Below are positions 1 to 10,188 of a DNA stretch of 64,000 nucleotides, in pieces. Numbering within the stretch: position 1 is the stretch's first letter; every line of letters starts with the position of its first letter. A program made the translations under genes and the position numbers. Source of the stretch: Margaritispora aquatica (Eukaryota; Ascomycota; Leotiomycetes; Helotiales; Discinellaceae). Below the pieces are notes generated by a model. It was not told where the DNA came from and searched no databases. It saw only the letters and a program-made list of their open reading frames with translations. The stretch is taken from assembly GCA_007644065.1 (NCBI GenBank), contig VJWN01000001.1, positions 758,340 through 822,339 of the forward strand. The letters are read 5' to 3'.

Positions 1-2453
1 AGCTTTGTCATATGAACTTCGAAATCCATTTACTTGGTCAAGTGAATTTGGTATCTGGAACCGCGGATGCTTCTCGCACAACACTCGTTGGAAAGACAAA
101 GTTGAACTTACATTTCTTGTTTCTTATCTTATTCAAGTCGACATGACATATTCATAGGTCTACTTAATCATATATTCTTGCAAGGTGTACTGCTCTTCGC
201 AATTATCTTTTTATCGCGACTCGGATGTGGACACATTCAAGGCTCAATCCTGAATTTCTAGCTCACATTGACCAATATGAAACATGCTGCAATCGAAAGA
301 TCCGGTTACCTTTCTGTGAAAGAATATCAAGTCTCTGAGCCGAGTCCTGAGTAGGGACGACCTGGGCATCAAGTGAGATCCAGCCATGTGGACCTTGTGT
401 CATGTGATTAGACTAAATCTCGGCTCCCATTACCGACCAGTTGATGTGCGCCGAAATCGAGTTACCTCACTTCGTATATTTTCATCTCTTCCAGAAGATT
501 TTTGTCCCGTCCTAACGCAGTCTCAATAGCAAATTGATTATCCAATCTATAAATCCTCCACGAACCTCAAAACCACCCTAATCTCGCGATTGCTCCACGA
601 TTCCATACCATTCCAATTAGAGCATGCCATTCACTTATCGGCCATTGTTTGGTTCGTCGCTCCATCATAAATCCAGTCTCTCCCTTCAAATTCGGAAGTT
701 TATATCCAGCTCTACAGTTGCATCAAAGTTATGAGCATTTCATGCGAGGAATTCTCAACCGAAACTAAGGGCAGGAATGACTTTCGTTGTCAAGTGTTTC
801 TGTACTTGTCAGTCTGAAATCGATTCCATATGCCATTTCCTGGTTTACTAGATGTTTCCTCCTCGAAGAATCCGTCCCATTTCACAAGAAATGATATCGG
901 GTTATGCTTCTTCTTAGCAAATTCTCATGACATGAGAGGTTCTCGTTTCATCGTCTTTGGAGCACTGTTTGCTGTATGCTCATTCTCTTTATTTTCAACA
1001 TTGTATAAAGTACCTAAGGTGCCTAGTGCTTTCGCTTGTGCACCAGTCTCCTACTACACACCTTAGGTCAATTTTCTTGACGCAAATAATTCTTAGACCT
1101 TTCGATTAGGTCAGATCATTTTGCGGATAGCCACAGTTTCTTGCTTTGTGTAGTCAATAGTACACACTAAGCACTTCTTTTTAGTAGTTTATCGACTTTG
1201 CAAGCCATGATCTTGGAAAGATCAAGATACTTTCCAAACTCAAAACCCAGCTGTGACCGATTAGGACATGGTTTCAACTCAATACCCGAGCTTTCTTCGG
1301 TCAAGGATCGCTCATCACAGAAAGCAGTTATCATTTCAGGCCTACGTTGCCTGACTGAAGTATGCTAGGCAGGTACATTACCTACCTAAGATGGCGAGTG
1401 AGGATCACATGATTTACTGCATTTAAGTGATTGTTTTCGAAATCAAGCACTTTTATAATATAACATTGCTCTAAGAGTATCAGTAATCAGCTCGAGTAGA
1501 CCCTAAGCTTTTTCTAAGATCGGCAGCTTATTTCGGAGGCTCCAAAATATGGCCTAAGTACCTTAGCTCATCAACTGCCGGATCACGGCAAAGGTCGACC
1601 AAGACCTTACTACCTACGTCCAACTCAACATCCTCGGCAGAAATCATCACCACATGCAACGTCTAGATGTCAAGTTTGTTGCAATTCTGATACGCAATTG
1701 CGTTACTCATTCAAATACCCTCAGTCAGCATCACAAGCTTCGCCAAAGACTACCTCGCTAGTTGGGTGAAAGGGTCGTTCAGGTTTCGACAATATCCGAG
1801 GCATCTGCGAATAGCCTCATTTTAGCACCAATACCAAGACTTCTCCCAAGTTTCCCCACACTCGCCAAAGCCCTGATCTGTCGGTACTTACACACATGTC
1901 ACACATATCAAAGAATAAGCTTACTTTTGCGTGCCTGAGCCGCAGGATTAGTACTCTGTGAGCAAATAGCCGTGCGTTAGGTTGCGAGAAGATGTGAGTT
2001 GGCTGCTACGAATTATCTCAAATTGTTGTTTATTGTGTGGATCTTTGCGTGGTGTATTGTTTCTGATAACCGGTGGTGAAAGCAGAGGCGGATATCTCAT
2101 TCCGTACTTCGTCGGGCTAATCTTGGATGGGTATTTCCACTCCTCTTCGATATGGTAAGTTGGGATTTCATCCACTGAGAATCAAATGAGGATCTCAATT
2201 TCGGTTGCATCACCTCCAGTGTTGCAGGACGACTGGTTACATCGGCTTCGAAGAGCCCGTCTGTAGATTGGAGCTTCAGGTGAGGAGATATCGACCTCGG
2301 TGTTTTGATCTTTTGGGATCAATATCTCAAGTATATAATCTGGTGGAGGTCGTTAGAGTCCATTCTTCAACCTACACTCTCATCCTCCTTCAGTCTTCCT
2401 TTGCCTACTACTTTTAAATCCCGCTCAATCTGACTACTCAACAATCTGTCATC
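1..2453. other. Intergenic spacer, no gene supported
   Basis: This stretch of about 2.4 kb has only short scattered reading frames (the longest ATG frame is under 80 codons) and no recognisable protein family, tRNA or repeat. The last 100-200 bases are presumably promoter and 5' leader of the HsbA-like gene that starts at 2454. A gene with its body left of the window, or a non-coding transcript, cannot be excluded. Confidence 0.5.
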
Positions 2454-3077
2454 ATGGTTGCCATCAAGAACCTCATCTTCCTCATCACCGCTGTCTCTGC
2501 CCTCACCATCGGTAAGCGAGATACTAGCACTATCCTCTCGGACATCTCAACCATCGACTCCAATGTCAACGCACTTACCAAAGCTGTCAATGGCTACAGC
2601 GGCGGCGTCTTCGGAGCCATGTAAGTCTTACCTCCCACATCCCACGTCCCACATCCTGCATCCCACCAACACAAATTCCCATTACATCCCAAACCCAGCA
2701 CTAACCCACCCAACCACAGTCCCGTCACAAACGCTGAAAGTGCACTTGAAAAGTCCATCAAGTAAGGCACGTCTGATGCACAAGCAACATCTCAACTTTC
2801 GTCCGCCGACTCACAGTCCATCATCGCCGCCATCCAAAACCTCACCCCAGACATTGAGGCCTCACTCGCAGCCGTCAAGAACAAGAAAGCCCAATTCACG
2901 TTCGCTGGGCTGAAGGGTACGGTGCAGAAGGATCTGGATTTGTTGAAGTCTGAGACGGATGAGTTTGCGAATGCGTTGATTGCTATTGCGTCGACGAATT
3001 CGAAGGAGCAAGCAAATGCTGCAGCCGCGAAGATTGATGCGGATTTTGCGGATGCAATTGCTTTCTACGCCAACTAG
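2454..3077 (+). pseudogene. HsbA-like cell-wall/hydrophobic-surface-binding protein with in-frame TAA
   Basis: Exon 1 is 2454-2620 and begins MVAIKNLIFLITAVSA, a clear secretion signal, followed by a KR dipeptide. An intron at 2621-2719 (GTAAGT, branch CACTAAC, CACAG) joins to 2720. The frame then runs to the stop at 3075 and reads like HsbA / cell-wall galactomannoprotein: DSQSIIAAIQNLTPDIEASL and, near the end, AAKIDADFADAIAFYAN. The family consists of small secreted helical proteins that bind hydrophobic surfaces. However, codon 71 (2763-2765) is TAA, and homology-like sequence continues in the same frame on both sides (ESALEKSIK, stop, GTSDAQATSQLSSADSQ). A second intron using GT at 2762 and AG at 2816 would be 55 nt and would shift the frame. 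The likeliest reading is a gene killed by one nonsense change, possibly CAA to TAA. A sequencing error or strain polymorphism is the alternative. Without the stop it would encode about 174 residues. Confidence 0.75.
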
Positions 3078-3453
3078 AGGATTGCATGTAGATAGCTTGA
3101 GAACATAGACGAAATTGGAGGAAGAGAAGTAACTTTATAGAAGTTAAGGAGAAGGTGTTAGGAAGACAGAAGGATAAGTTACATATCAAAATGGATTTGA
3201 GGAGCGCTTGACGACATGGCCGTGAACGAGATTGGAGGGGAGAATGTGCACTGGAAATTCTTGTAACTTCAAGATAGTCTATGATACTGAATATTATTCT
3301 ACGCATGCAACTTTCCAAATGACTGATTTCTTCACCAGCGAATGAGCTATTCCACTGACTGCTTCACTGTCTGTCTACTTCGTATCATTGCATTCAACAA
3401 ATAGACAGCATAGGAGTGTCATCTAACAATAGTCCAAGGCGACAAAACCATCT

Positions 3454-3690
3454 AACCAATACAAGTTCTACACACATCCACCAAGAAAGAAGGGAAGCTC
3501 ACAAGCTGCAACCTAAGTGTTGCTCTGCATATTGCTTTACCCTTTATCTACAGTCCTATTGAACTCCCCAAACACATACCTATCAGAAGCGTGCTATCTG
3601 ACAATTGCAGTATCTTGATATAAGACAACATCTAGCCCTTCCAACCAATACAAGTTGTACACACATCCGACCAGCAAGAAAAAGAAGCTC
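3454..3690. repeat. Imperfect direct repeat, two copies of about 47 bp
   Basis: Copy 1 (3454-3500) and copy 2 (3643-3690) both begin AACCAATACAAGTT and both continue through TACACACATCC to AAGAAGCTC-like ends, with a handful of mismatches and one indel. The spacing is 189 bp. Weaker similarity extends upstream (CATCTAACAAT versus TATCTGACAAT), so the duplicated unit may be nearer 90 bp. Its origin is unknown, and no flanking target-site duplication was seen. Confidence 0.7.
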
Positions 3691-4405
3691 GCCGACAACA
3701 CCAGCCAACGTGGCCAAGACAAGGCAACCTTTCGTCGAGGTACCCTTCACCAGCGAGCAGAGGATATAATATCCCAAACAAACCGACTGCATAACACTTG
3801 CATGAAGATGGGACGTTCGCTCTGGGGAAGCGTGGGAGAGAAAAATACAGCTCAGCCCAATGAATAGCCATTCCCTCCCACCAACTCTTCTCTCGATTCC
3901 TTCCATTCCTTCGATTCCTTCCATGGACCCCCACGGAAGGAAGACAAAATGGAGGGAATAAATTTTTCACCACACCACCACTCTTGAGTGCATGCTGAAA
4001 CGCTCGAGCGATGGAAGTGAGGCACACACACACACACACACACAGCATATGCACTTCCCCATACCTTGGGTATTGCTGTACAGCAGCCAGGACGGCATCG
4101 GAGGAGCCCGCGACACCAGTCAAGAGGGCCTGTTGGCTAGAATTGGCCGATGCGATAAGAGAATGAGAAAAAAATCTCAAGGAGATATTTCTTTTTTGCT
4201 TTTTTACCACACCCACTTGGGAGCGCTGTGCATATGGTATAGGGCCCCTATCACCAATTAGAAGCGATAGAGAGAATGAGGTGAGACGCAGGATAGGGAT
4301 TTGAGAGAAAAGATATCGATATGTTTTGCAAAATGCAGGAATTTTCGGACATTCTGGTTCAGGTCCAGGACAGGACAGGGCATAAGCAGGGTAATAACAG
4401 GGCAT
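3632..4405 (-). CDS. Unrecognised 257-residue open frame, doubtful gene
   Basis: An ATG-started frame is open for 257 codons on the minus strand. The predicted protein has no family I recognise. It includes a Val-Cys alternation that is simply the translated CA microsatellite, a basic Gly-Arg-Asn stretch from the CT-rich repeat, and a Cys-rich tail that overlaps copy 2 of the direct repeat. These features argue that the frame is open by chance through simple sequence. Against that, the length is more than expected at random for this base composition. No introns or upstream signals single it out. Confidence 0.15.
   Translation of the reverse strand: MPCYYPAYALSCPGPEPECPKIPAFCKTYRYLFSQIPILRLTSFSLSLLIGDRGPIPYAQRSQVGVVKKQKRNISLRFFSHSLIASANSSQQALLTGVAGSSDAVLAAVQQYPRYGEVHMLCVCVCVCLTSIARAFQHALKSGGVVKNLFPPFCLPSVGVHGRNRRNGRNREKSWWEGMAIHWAELYFSLPRFPRANVPSSCKCYAVGLFGILYPLLAGEGYLDERLPCLGHVGWCCRRASFSCWSDVCTTCIGWKG
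4023..4044. repeat. (CA)11 microsatellite
   Basis: Eleven uninterrupted CA dinucleotides in a spacer; a candidate length polymorphism. Confidence 0.95.
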
Positions 4406-4548
4406 GGCACTTCAGATAGAGAGAGAAATCAGTCCATGTCAGTTCATTCTTGTCAGCCCCAATCCGGTGTCGCAGCTTGTTCGTAGTGTTGGGCCTGTTT
4501 TGGGCATGTTGGCGTGCTTTTTTACTCCCACTTTTCTTTCACAAGCCA

Positions 4549-4588
4549 CTGAAAGTCTGAAAGTCTGAAAGTCTGAAAGTCCGAAAGA
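4549..4588. repeat. 8-bp tandem repeat, four perfect CTGAAAGT copies plus one variant
   Basis: CTGAAAGT is repeated head to tail from 4549 to 4580, followed by a diverged copy CCGAAAGA. It lies about 235 bp upstream of the Kgd4 start codon, so it could act as a repeated factor site or be a neutral minisatellite. Confidence 0.9.
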
Positions 4589-4821
4589 GTGCCCCCGTCC
4601 CGAGTTCCCAAGCATCCACACCCGCACCCGAGAAAGAGAGCGCGAGGGAGAGCTTCGACCTCCCATTTAAATCCACCCGACTTCCCACATAACTACAGTA
4701 TCGAATTACCACAATCATCACAATCAACACCATCTTTTACCTCGAGATATCTACATATCAAGCACCTCGCACATCTCATTCTCAATCAGCCATCTCACTA
4801 AACATCATACCATCCATCACA

Positions 4822-5283
4822 ATGTTCGCGACTAAAGTCCTCCGTGCTTCCGCTGCAGCAGAGCGAACTCCTCTCATCAAGTTCTTGGGCAAGCGCACAA
4901 CTCCCAGTATGTTTCCCCTCTTCCTCTCCCAAACCCCAAAAACATATACTAACAAATCCCCTGCAGCTTCAATCGACCACACACCACAACCTCACCCCGC
5001 GTCTCCCTCGCACGAGCTCCCCGCCGACTTCACCAGCCACAAGTCGTCCTCCGTGTCCTTCTCCTCATACCGCCAGAAGGCCCAGCAACACGGTCCACTC
5101 GGCCGCACTGCTTCTCCAGATGGTACCCTCGGCTCACTGCCTGGTTCTTCCCTAGGCCCAGTTGCACCTGCCAAGGGCGAGTTCTTTGATCGTAGCGAGC
5201 TGCCAGCGAGGTTCAGGAGGGCACCCATCGATTTGGCAGAGATTGATGCTATTGAGACGGGAGGTGCCACCTTGGTTTGCTAA
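4822..5283 (+). CDS. KGD4: Mitochondrial 2-oxoglutarate dehydrogenase subunit Kgd4/Ymr31
   Basis: Exon 1 is 4822-4906. A 60-nt intron (4907-4966, GTATGT, branch TACTAAC, CTGCAG) joins to 4967-5283, giving 133 residues. The N-terminus (MFATKVLRASAAAERTPLIK) is basic and Ser/Ala rich with no acidic residue before position 14, as expected for a mitochondrial presequence, and FLGKRTTPS matches the family's N-terminal 'IKFxGxR' signature. The C-terminus carries the diagnostic ELPARFRRAPIDLAEIDAIE, the part that anchors the E3 subunit to the E1-E2 core of the 2-oxoglutarate dehydrogenase complex in yeast. The intron is a multiple of three with no stop, so the unspliced frame is also open. Splicing is nevertheless preferred because donor, branch and acceptor are all good. 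The middle is Ser/His/Pro-rich and poorly conserved. Confidence 0.88.
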   Translation: MFATKVLRASAAAERTPLIKFLGKRTTPSMFPLFLSQTPKTYTNKSPAASIDHTPQPHPASPSHELPADFTSHKSSSVSFSSYRQKAQQHGPLGRTASPDGTLGSLPGSSLGPVAPAKGEFFDRSELPARFRRAPIDLAEIDAIETGGATLVC

Positions 5284-6363
5284 ATGTGGGATGTGTGATG
5301 GGGAAGATGTGCGAGCAAGTGAGCGAGAGAGAGAAAAAAATATCTTGATTGGATTGTATAATATCGGGCGGGCTGGTGGCAGCGTGCGAGAGAGAGAGGC
5401 AGGGGAGTAAGGGAGCGCAGGGAAAAGAAAAAAGCAACGATACCCCACGGAGGAGAATTTGATTCGACAACACCCTGTTATAACGACTTCTAGTGAGCGA
5501 GCAATGGGGATTTCAACAATACAAGCAGAGGAAATGGCCACGAGAGAGAGCGTGGGATGGTGGATGCAGTGATCACGCAGGACGATATGAATGAATGGTT
5601 CACGTTTCTGTGGATGAATCTAGCCAAGGATAGATGAAGAACGCGGATGGGCATAGGATTGGGTGGATGGGTGCAATTGCATGGATGGGAAAATCTTGCT
5701 TTAGGGTGTTATCTTTGCATTACTTGGGTTTTCTCATCTCATATTCGTACCGAATGGACATCCTCTCTGGTGGAATATAACCTAGAAGATAGATATAGAG
5801 GCTGCTTCTCGGCTTTCTTTCTTCAAATGGACATATATAAATTACAACATTGCTTGCATCGTTTGGCTTTTTTCTGTACCTACTAACTTCTTATATACCA
5901 GCTAATAGCGTCTTTCGCGGGATTTGGGAAGAGGATCATCACAAGCTTCAACCCCACATTGGAATGAGAGTCATGAACGTACATTAGCCCGTCAACGAGC
6001 ATGATCATGCATGAATGCAGCTGGAACTGGAACTGCCTCCCCATGCTTTCCCCACGAACTCCCACGGATTCCCACGAACTCCAAACATCAATCCTCGAAC
6101 ATCAGTCATCCAATCAAGACTCCTCGCTTCGTCCTCGAATCCGCAACGTCGCTTCTACTTTCTTAGCCAGCACGACAACCTCATAGTCATTCATACTCCC
6201 GTCTCATCTTCGTATCTATCTTCATGTCAGCATCTCAACTCATTCATTTACCTAGGTAGCCAACCGTAACCACTCGCCTACTTGAAGCTCGACCGCTTTC
6301 GAATTCATGGTATTAAGAAAGGGGGCTTGATTAGCTTTGCCATATAGCAATCAGCCGTTGAGT
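5284..6363. other. Spacer between Kgd4 and RUS gene, nothing supported
   Basis: The 1.1 kb holds the Kgd4 3' region (a GA-rich stretch around 5310-5410 with GAGAGAG runs) and the upstream region of the next gene. Around 6040-6085 a short CCCACGAACT/CCCACGGATT repeat is visible. No reading frame longer than about 85 codons and no RNA gene was recognised. Confidence 0.5.
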
Positions 6364-8246
6364 ATGGCTTCGCAACACACTATCTCGCGCCCAAACACCT
6401 TGATCGAAATCGAAGAATTCGACCAAGCTCACAATCTCATCGCCACGTATATCCAGAGTCCCACAAACCCTGGACTTGGGGATGATAAGAAGGGGAGTAG
6501 GATCGATGTCGTGGTGAGTTCTTCCTCGCCCTTTGTTCCTTTTGGAATGAACCTCAAATGGGTGGGATGGATTTTGTGTATCTAGAGGGATCAGGGAAAA
6601 CGTATATTAATGAGAGAACAGATACCAGAGAATACGTACAGCTATGCGAGGGGCGTGCTGAATGCGTTCTTGCCGGCTGGGTATCCGAATAGTGTGACGA
6701 GTGATTACCTCGAGTGAGTATTTTCCAACCATAAATTTCGGAAACGAACCGCCACTAACGAACTATAGATACCAAATCTACGTATGAAGCTCACTTTCTA
6801 TCATCCTCTGCCCTTACCACCATAAACCTGACTCACCACTCTAACACACCATCCAGGACTCTCTTCAAGCCTTCTCCTCCTCGATCGCGGGACTTCTCTC
6901 CTCGCGCGCCGTCCTCGAAGGCCTAGGCGTGGGCAATGCCTCTGCATCGCCCACCTCCGCGCTCTTGCTCTCCGTGCTCCAAGACTCCATGGGCCGCATC
7001 GCCACGATTGCGTTCGCACACCGTCTGGGCTCGGCGCTCGAGCCGGAGTGTAAGATGTATAGGCTGTTGGCGGACGTGTTCAATGATGCTGCGATGGTGC
7101 TGGATTGTTTGAGTCCTGCGTTTCCCAAGGGCGTGAGGGTTGGTGTGTTGGCTGGGAGTAGTGTTTTAAGGTCACTGTGAGTCGTTTCTTTGGTTTGAGA
7201 ACGCCGAATGGCTGTGAAATAGCTTACAGGACGAAGGAGCTGTTGGAAATCTTCTTTACCTGTTTATTAATCCTCTACTGACAACAGATGATCGCAGGTG
7301 TGGCGTAGCAGCCGGAAGCAGCAAAGCAAGCCTAAGTGCACATTTTGCCAAAGAAGGAAACCTAGGTGAACTAAACGCCGTACGTCTTCCCTCGTCCTCT
7401 CATTCTCATTCTCATCCCACAATTGCACAGAACTAATACTCTCTCCTCCAACCACAGAAAGACTCCTCCCAAGAAACCATCATCTCCCTACTCGGGATGC
7501 TCTTCGGCACCCTAGTAGTCTCACATCTAACCACAAAACTCAGCACGTGGATCGCCTTACTATTCCTCCTAGCCGTGCACCTGGGTACAAACTACAAAGC
7601 CGTAACAGCAGTGTGCATGCGTAGTCTCAATCGGCAGCGAGCATGCCTAGTGCTAGGCGAGGTGGTGACGTCAGTGAGGGCCGAAGCTGCTGAAGGCTTA
7701 GCAGAAGGAGAAGAGTGGACGCAGATAATGGATCGGATGAAATGGCCAACTCCCGAATGGGTTCGAAGCAGAGAGAGGGTCTTCGAGCGTGACGGGATCG
7801 TCAGAACGACTGCTGGAAGCAAGCACGAGGTGATATCCTGGTGCGAGATGGGCGTTTCCCTCCGAACTCTCATCGCCGCCATGTCTCCCGACGCCACACA
7901 CTTACCATCCCTCCTCGACGTCTTCAAGGACGAGAAATTCATCCTCTGGTTCGATCGGAGGCGAGACACGTACTTGATCGTCCTGAAAGAGGGAGCGGGC
8001 AGTAGGGACGTGGTGAAGGCCTGGTTTTGCGTCGTTGTTGCTGTGAGGGTGCATGCGAAATCTAGGAAGCAGAGGGGAAGCGATGAGATAGAGGAACATG
8101 ATGAGCTGGTGGAGAGGCTGGATAAGGCGAGGGGCGTTGTGGGTGATTTGTGGGAGCCGGTGCAGAGGGGCTTGGAGGGCGTGGGGTGGGATTTGGATGT
8201 TGCGGCGTTGGAGACGAGGAGTGGGTGTAGAGTGCGGATTAGGTAG
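6364..8246 (+). CDS. RUS (root UVB sensitive) family protein, DUF647
   Basis: Six exons: 6364-6513, 6586-6713, 6769-6781, 6857-7176, 7298-7379 and 7458-8246, giving 493 residues. The family core is plain: FLPAGYPNSVTSDYLEYQIY followed by DSLQAFSSSIAG, then LEGLGVGNASASPTSALLL, KMYRLLADVFNDAAMVLD and LCGVAAGSSKASLSAHFA. Hydrophobic stretches around SLLGMLFGTLVVSHL and TWIALLFLLAVHLGTNY are probable membrane segments. In plants the family acts in UV-B sensing and vitamin B6 homeostasis; its fungal role is not established. The third exon is only 13 nt and is needed to keep the conserved YQIYDSLQA motif in frame. The start is the first ATG in frame with exon 1. The gene converges on the heme lyase gene downstream. 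Confidence 0.88.
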
Positions 8247-8991
8247 ATAGATGGGTGGTTGATGGGAGGAGTTTATGGGGGATAAGTGAGTTAGTGAGGG
8301 AGAAAACAATGGAATCAAAAATGAAAACATTGGAAGTTAGGATGTTCTGGTGGGGGAATATCGAACTCGCTTGATTCAGGGGGCGGGCTTGTTGGTTCCC
8401 GATGGGACATTAAGCACGTTCCCGATGTCCTCCTTCATGGTAATAGATATGCCAAATAGTTCAGACACTCGGGAATTGGGATTCTCCTCTTCTTTCCCAA
8501 ATCATGCACATATGAATGTTTCGACGTCACTCTAATTATAAACGTTCCCTCAATCTCACACGTCTCACACGCCTCACACGCCAAACGCAGGCTTCAAATG
8601 CATGAAACCAATGAATTTGCCAGCCAGCCAGAATTGGGCCTTTTCAAGTTGTTACATAAGGTACTGATACGGTAATCCTACAAGCCGGCAGGCCTTCCAG
8701 CGGTGATATACAGATTCCTCGCAACAGTCATGCGCACAAAAGCGGCGAGTTTGCTTCCCAGTCAGAACGCCTCCTCCAAATTACACTCGTGATGTCTATC
8801 TCGTACATATCTATCGTTTTCGCCTTGCTCATGCTTGCTCTGAGACTGGATGAGACTTTCGATGACAATACCTCGCTAAGCCTCCTGAGTGTGAATCTTC
8901 GTCTCAGCAGCAGCAAACTGATCTTCTAACCCGTCCTAGAACCATGAGAGCCAGTGATCACAGCGATAGCCCAAGCCCTGCAATGATGCAC
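8247..8991. other. Convergent spacer, no gene seen
   Basis: This 745-bp spacer lies between the 3' ends of the RUS gene (plus) and the heme lyase gene (minus). It presumably holds both 3' UTRs. Repeated CTCACACG words occur around 8555-8582. No frame longer than about 62 codons is present. Confidence 0.5.
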
Positions 8992-9900
8992 TCAAGCCAA
9001 GCCAAGAGTCCTCATGGCCCGCATCTTGCACCCTTCGATCGTGTTCAGCTTCGGCCTGACATCCAGGTAGAAGTTCAACTTCCCATCGCTCTTCCCGGTG
9101 TCCTTGCCAGCGTAGAAATCAATCACGTACTCGATTCTCGTGCCGCATCTATCGACGACCCAGTCGTGTCGGTCGAAGGGTGCTGTGTAGCCCAGCCAGG
9201 TGTTCATCCTCGCTTTTGGAGAGAGCGTGGTGGAGAGGCCGAGGAAAGAATGTAGGCGTGGTCCGCCACATCTGAGTTTTATTAGTACTTGCTCGTGAAT
9301 TGCATAATTGCTAGAGAGAACCTACTTTTCCTCACTGCCCCATGGCCGCTCCCACTCCTTGATCTCCTTCCATGCGCGCTCGTTCACGGCATTGTGGATC
9401 GGTACGATGGTCTTCATGTCTGCTGCATCTGAACTGTGTCCCTTCCGCTTCATGGCTTCAAAGAACATCTTCTCCGAGGGATATACCCAGTTTCCATCCT
9501 TGCTCATGCCAGTATCTTTCTCGCTGTTTGCAGGCTTAGCGCTTGCATCTTCGTTTACTGGCGATGCTCGAGGGATGGTTGATATCTCGCGATCGAGTCC
9601 TAGTGTTGTCGCTGCGGTTGTTTGTGCGGCAGTAGTCGCGGGTGTAGAAGCAGAGGAGAAGATGCGCGTGAAGAACCATGGTTTTGAGGCTGCAGGCGTA
9701 GAGGTTTGGGGAACAGAGGATGGTTGTGTTTGGTCGATCAGGCTGGAGTCGCAACTATTCCCTTTGCTTGCTTTACTTGCTTGTTCTGTCAAGCCTGGGA
9801 AGACTTCTGGTCTCTTTCCTCCATTTGATTTCAGCCATGCAGCGCGTGTCGCTGGATCGACTGGGCAAACTTCTGCGGGTGTCTCTGTGTCTTTCGCCAT
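8992..9900 (-). CDS. CYC3: Holocytochrome c synthase (cytochrome c heme lyase)
   Basis: Exon 1 is 9900-9326, the intron 9325-9272 (GTAGGT, branch TACTAAT, CTCAG), and exon 2 9271-8992, giving 284 residues. The enzyme attaches heme to the CXXCH motif of apocytochrome c at the outer face of the mitochondrial inner membrane. Diagnostic parts are the heme-regulatory CPV at residues 12-14, the [18 protein letters not shown] block, the core [16 protein letters not shown] containing the catalytic His region, [10 protein letters not shown] across the splice junction, and [15 protein letters not shown] with YVIDFYAG and [10 protein letters not shown] near the C-terminus. The linker between the CPV and WVYPSE (about residues 30-125) is Ala/Thr/Ser-rich low complexity. 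It is transcribed divergently from the mevalonate decarboxylase gene. Confidence 0.95.
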
Positions 9901-10188
9901 TGTGTGAGGTTGTGGGTTGTGAGGATTGACTGCAGAAGTGAGGTTATTGATGATGAAGATATATTTAATCCCTGCACCCGAAAGCTCGACCCCTGGAACA
10001 TCGGAGCAGGCGCCACGGAAAGGGCCGATTGGTTGACCACAGAGGGTTGACCGCTCAATTTGTACATCCAGATCCAGACTTCAAAAAGGAACGTCTTTTA
10101 ATCTTAAACTCGAACTTGGGAGTATAAGGTAGCGAATTCAAAAGTATATCCCAAAACTCATTCTTCACCCTCTTCCAATTATATAGCA
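9901..10188. promoter_or_regulatory. Shared divergent promoter of heme lyase and MVD genes
   Basis: Only 288 bp separate the two start codons. The segment contains one inverted CCAAT box (ATTGG, 10028-10032) overlapping the first of two GGTTGACC octamers (10031-10038 and 10045-10052), which are spaced 14 bp apart. A CCAAT box is the binding word of the HAP complex, which regulates respiratory genes in fungi. That it works here is inference. Confidence 0.45.

Larger units (their letters stand above)
3078..4821. other. Repeat-bearing spacer between HsbA-like gene and Kgd4
   Basis: This 1.7-kb spacer holds an imperfect direct duplication (3454-3500 and 3643-3690), a CT-rich run of ATTCCTTC-like words (about 3895-3924), a (CA)11 microsatellite (4023-4044) and an 8-bp tandem repeat (4549-4588). 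A 257-codon ATG frame on the minus strand crosses much of it and is listed separately at low confidence. The last 200 bases are the likely promoter and leader of the Kgd4 gene. Confidence 0.6.

Noticed and set aside
1948..2175. 75-codon minus-strand frame left of the HsbA-like gene
   Set aside because: It would need a GTG start, has no homology and no splice partners.
2762..2816. Possible second intron in the HsbA-like gene (GT 2762 to AG 2816)
   Set aside because: It would remove the TAA but is 55 nt long, shifts the frame and destroys the conserved C-terminal half.
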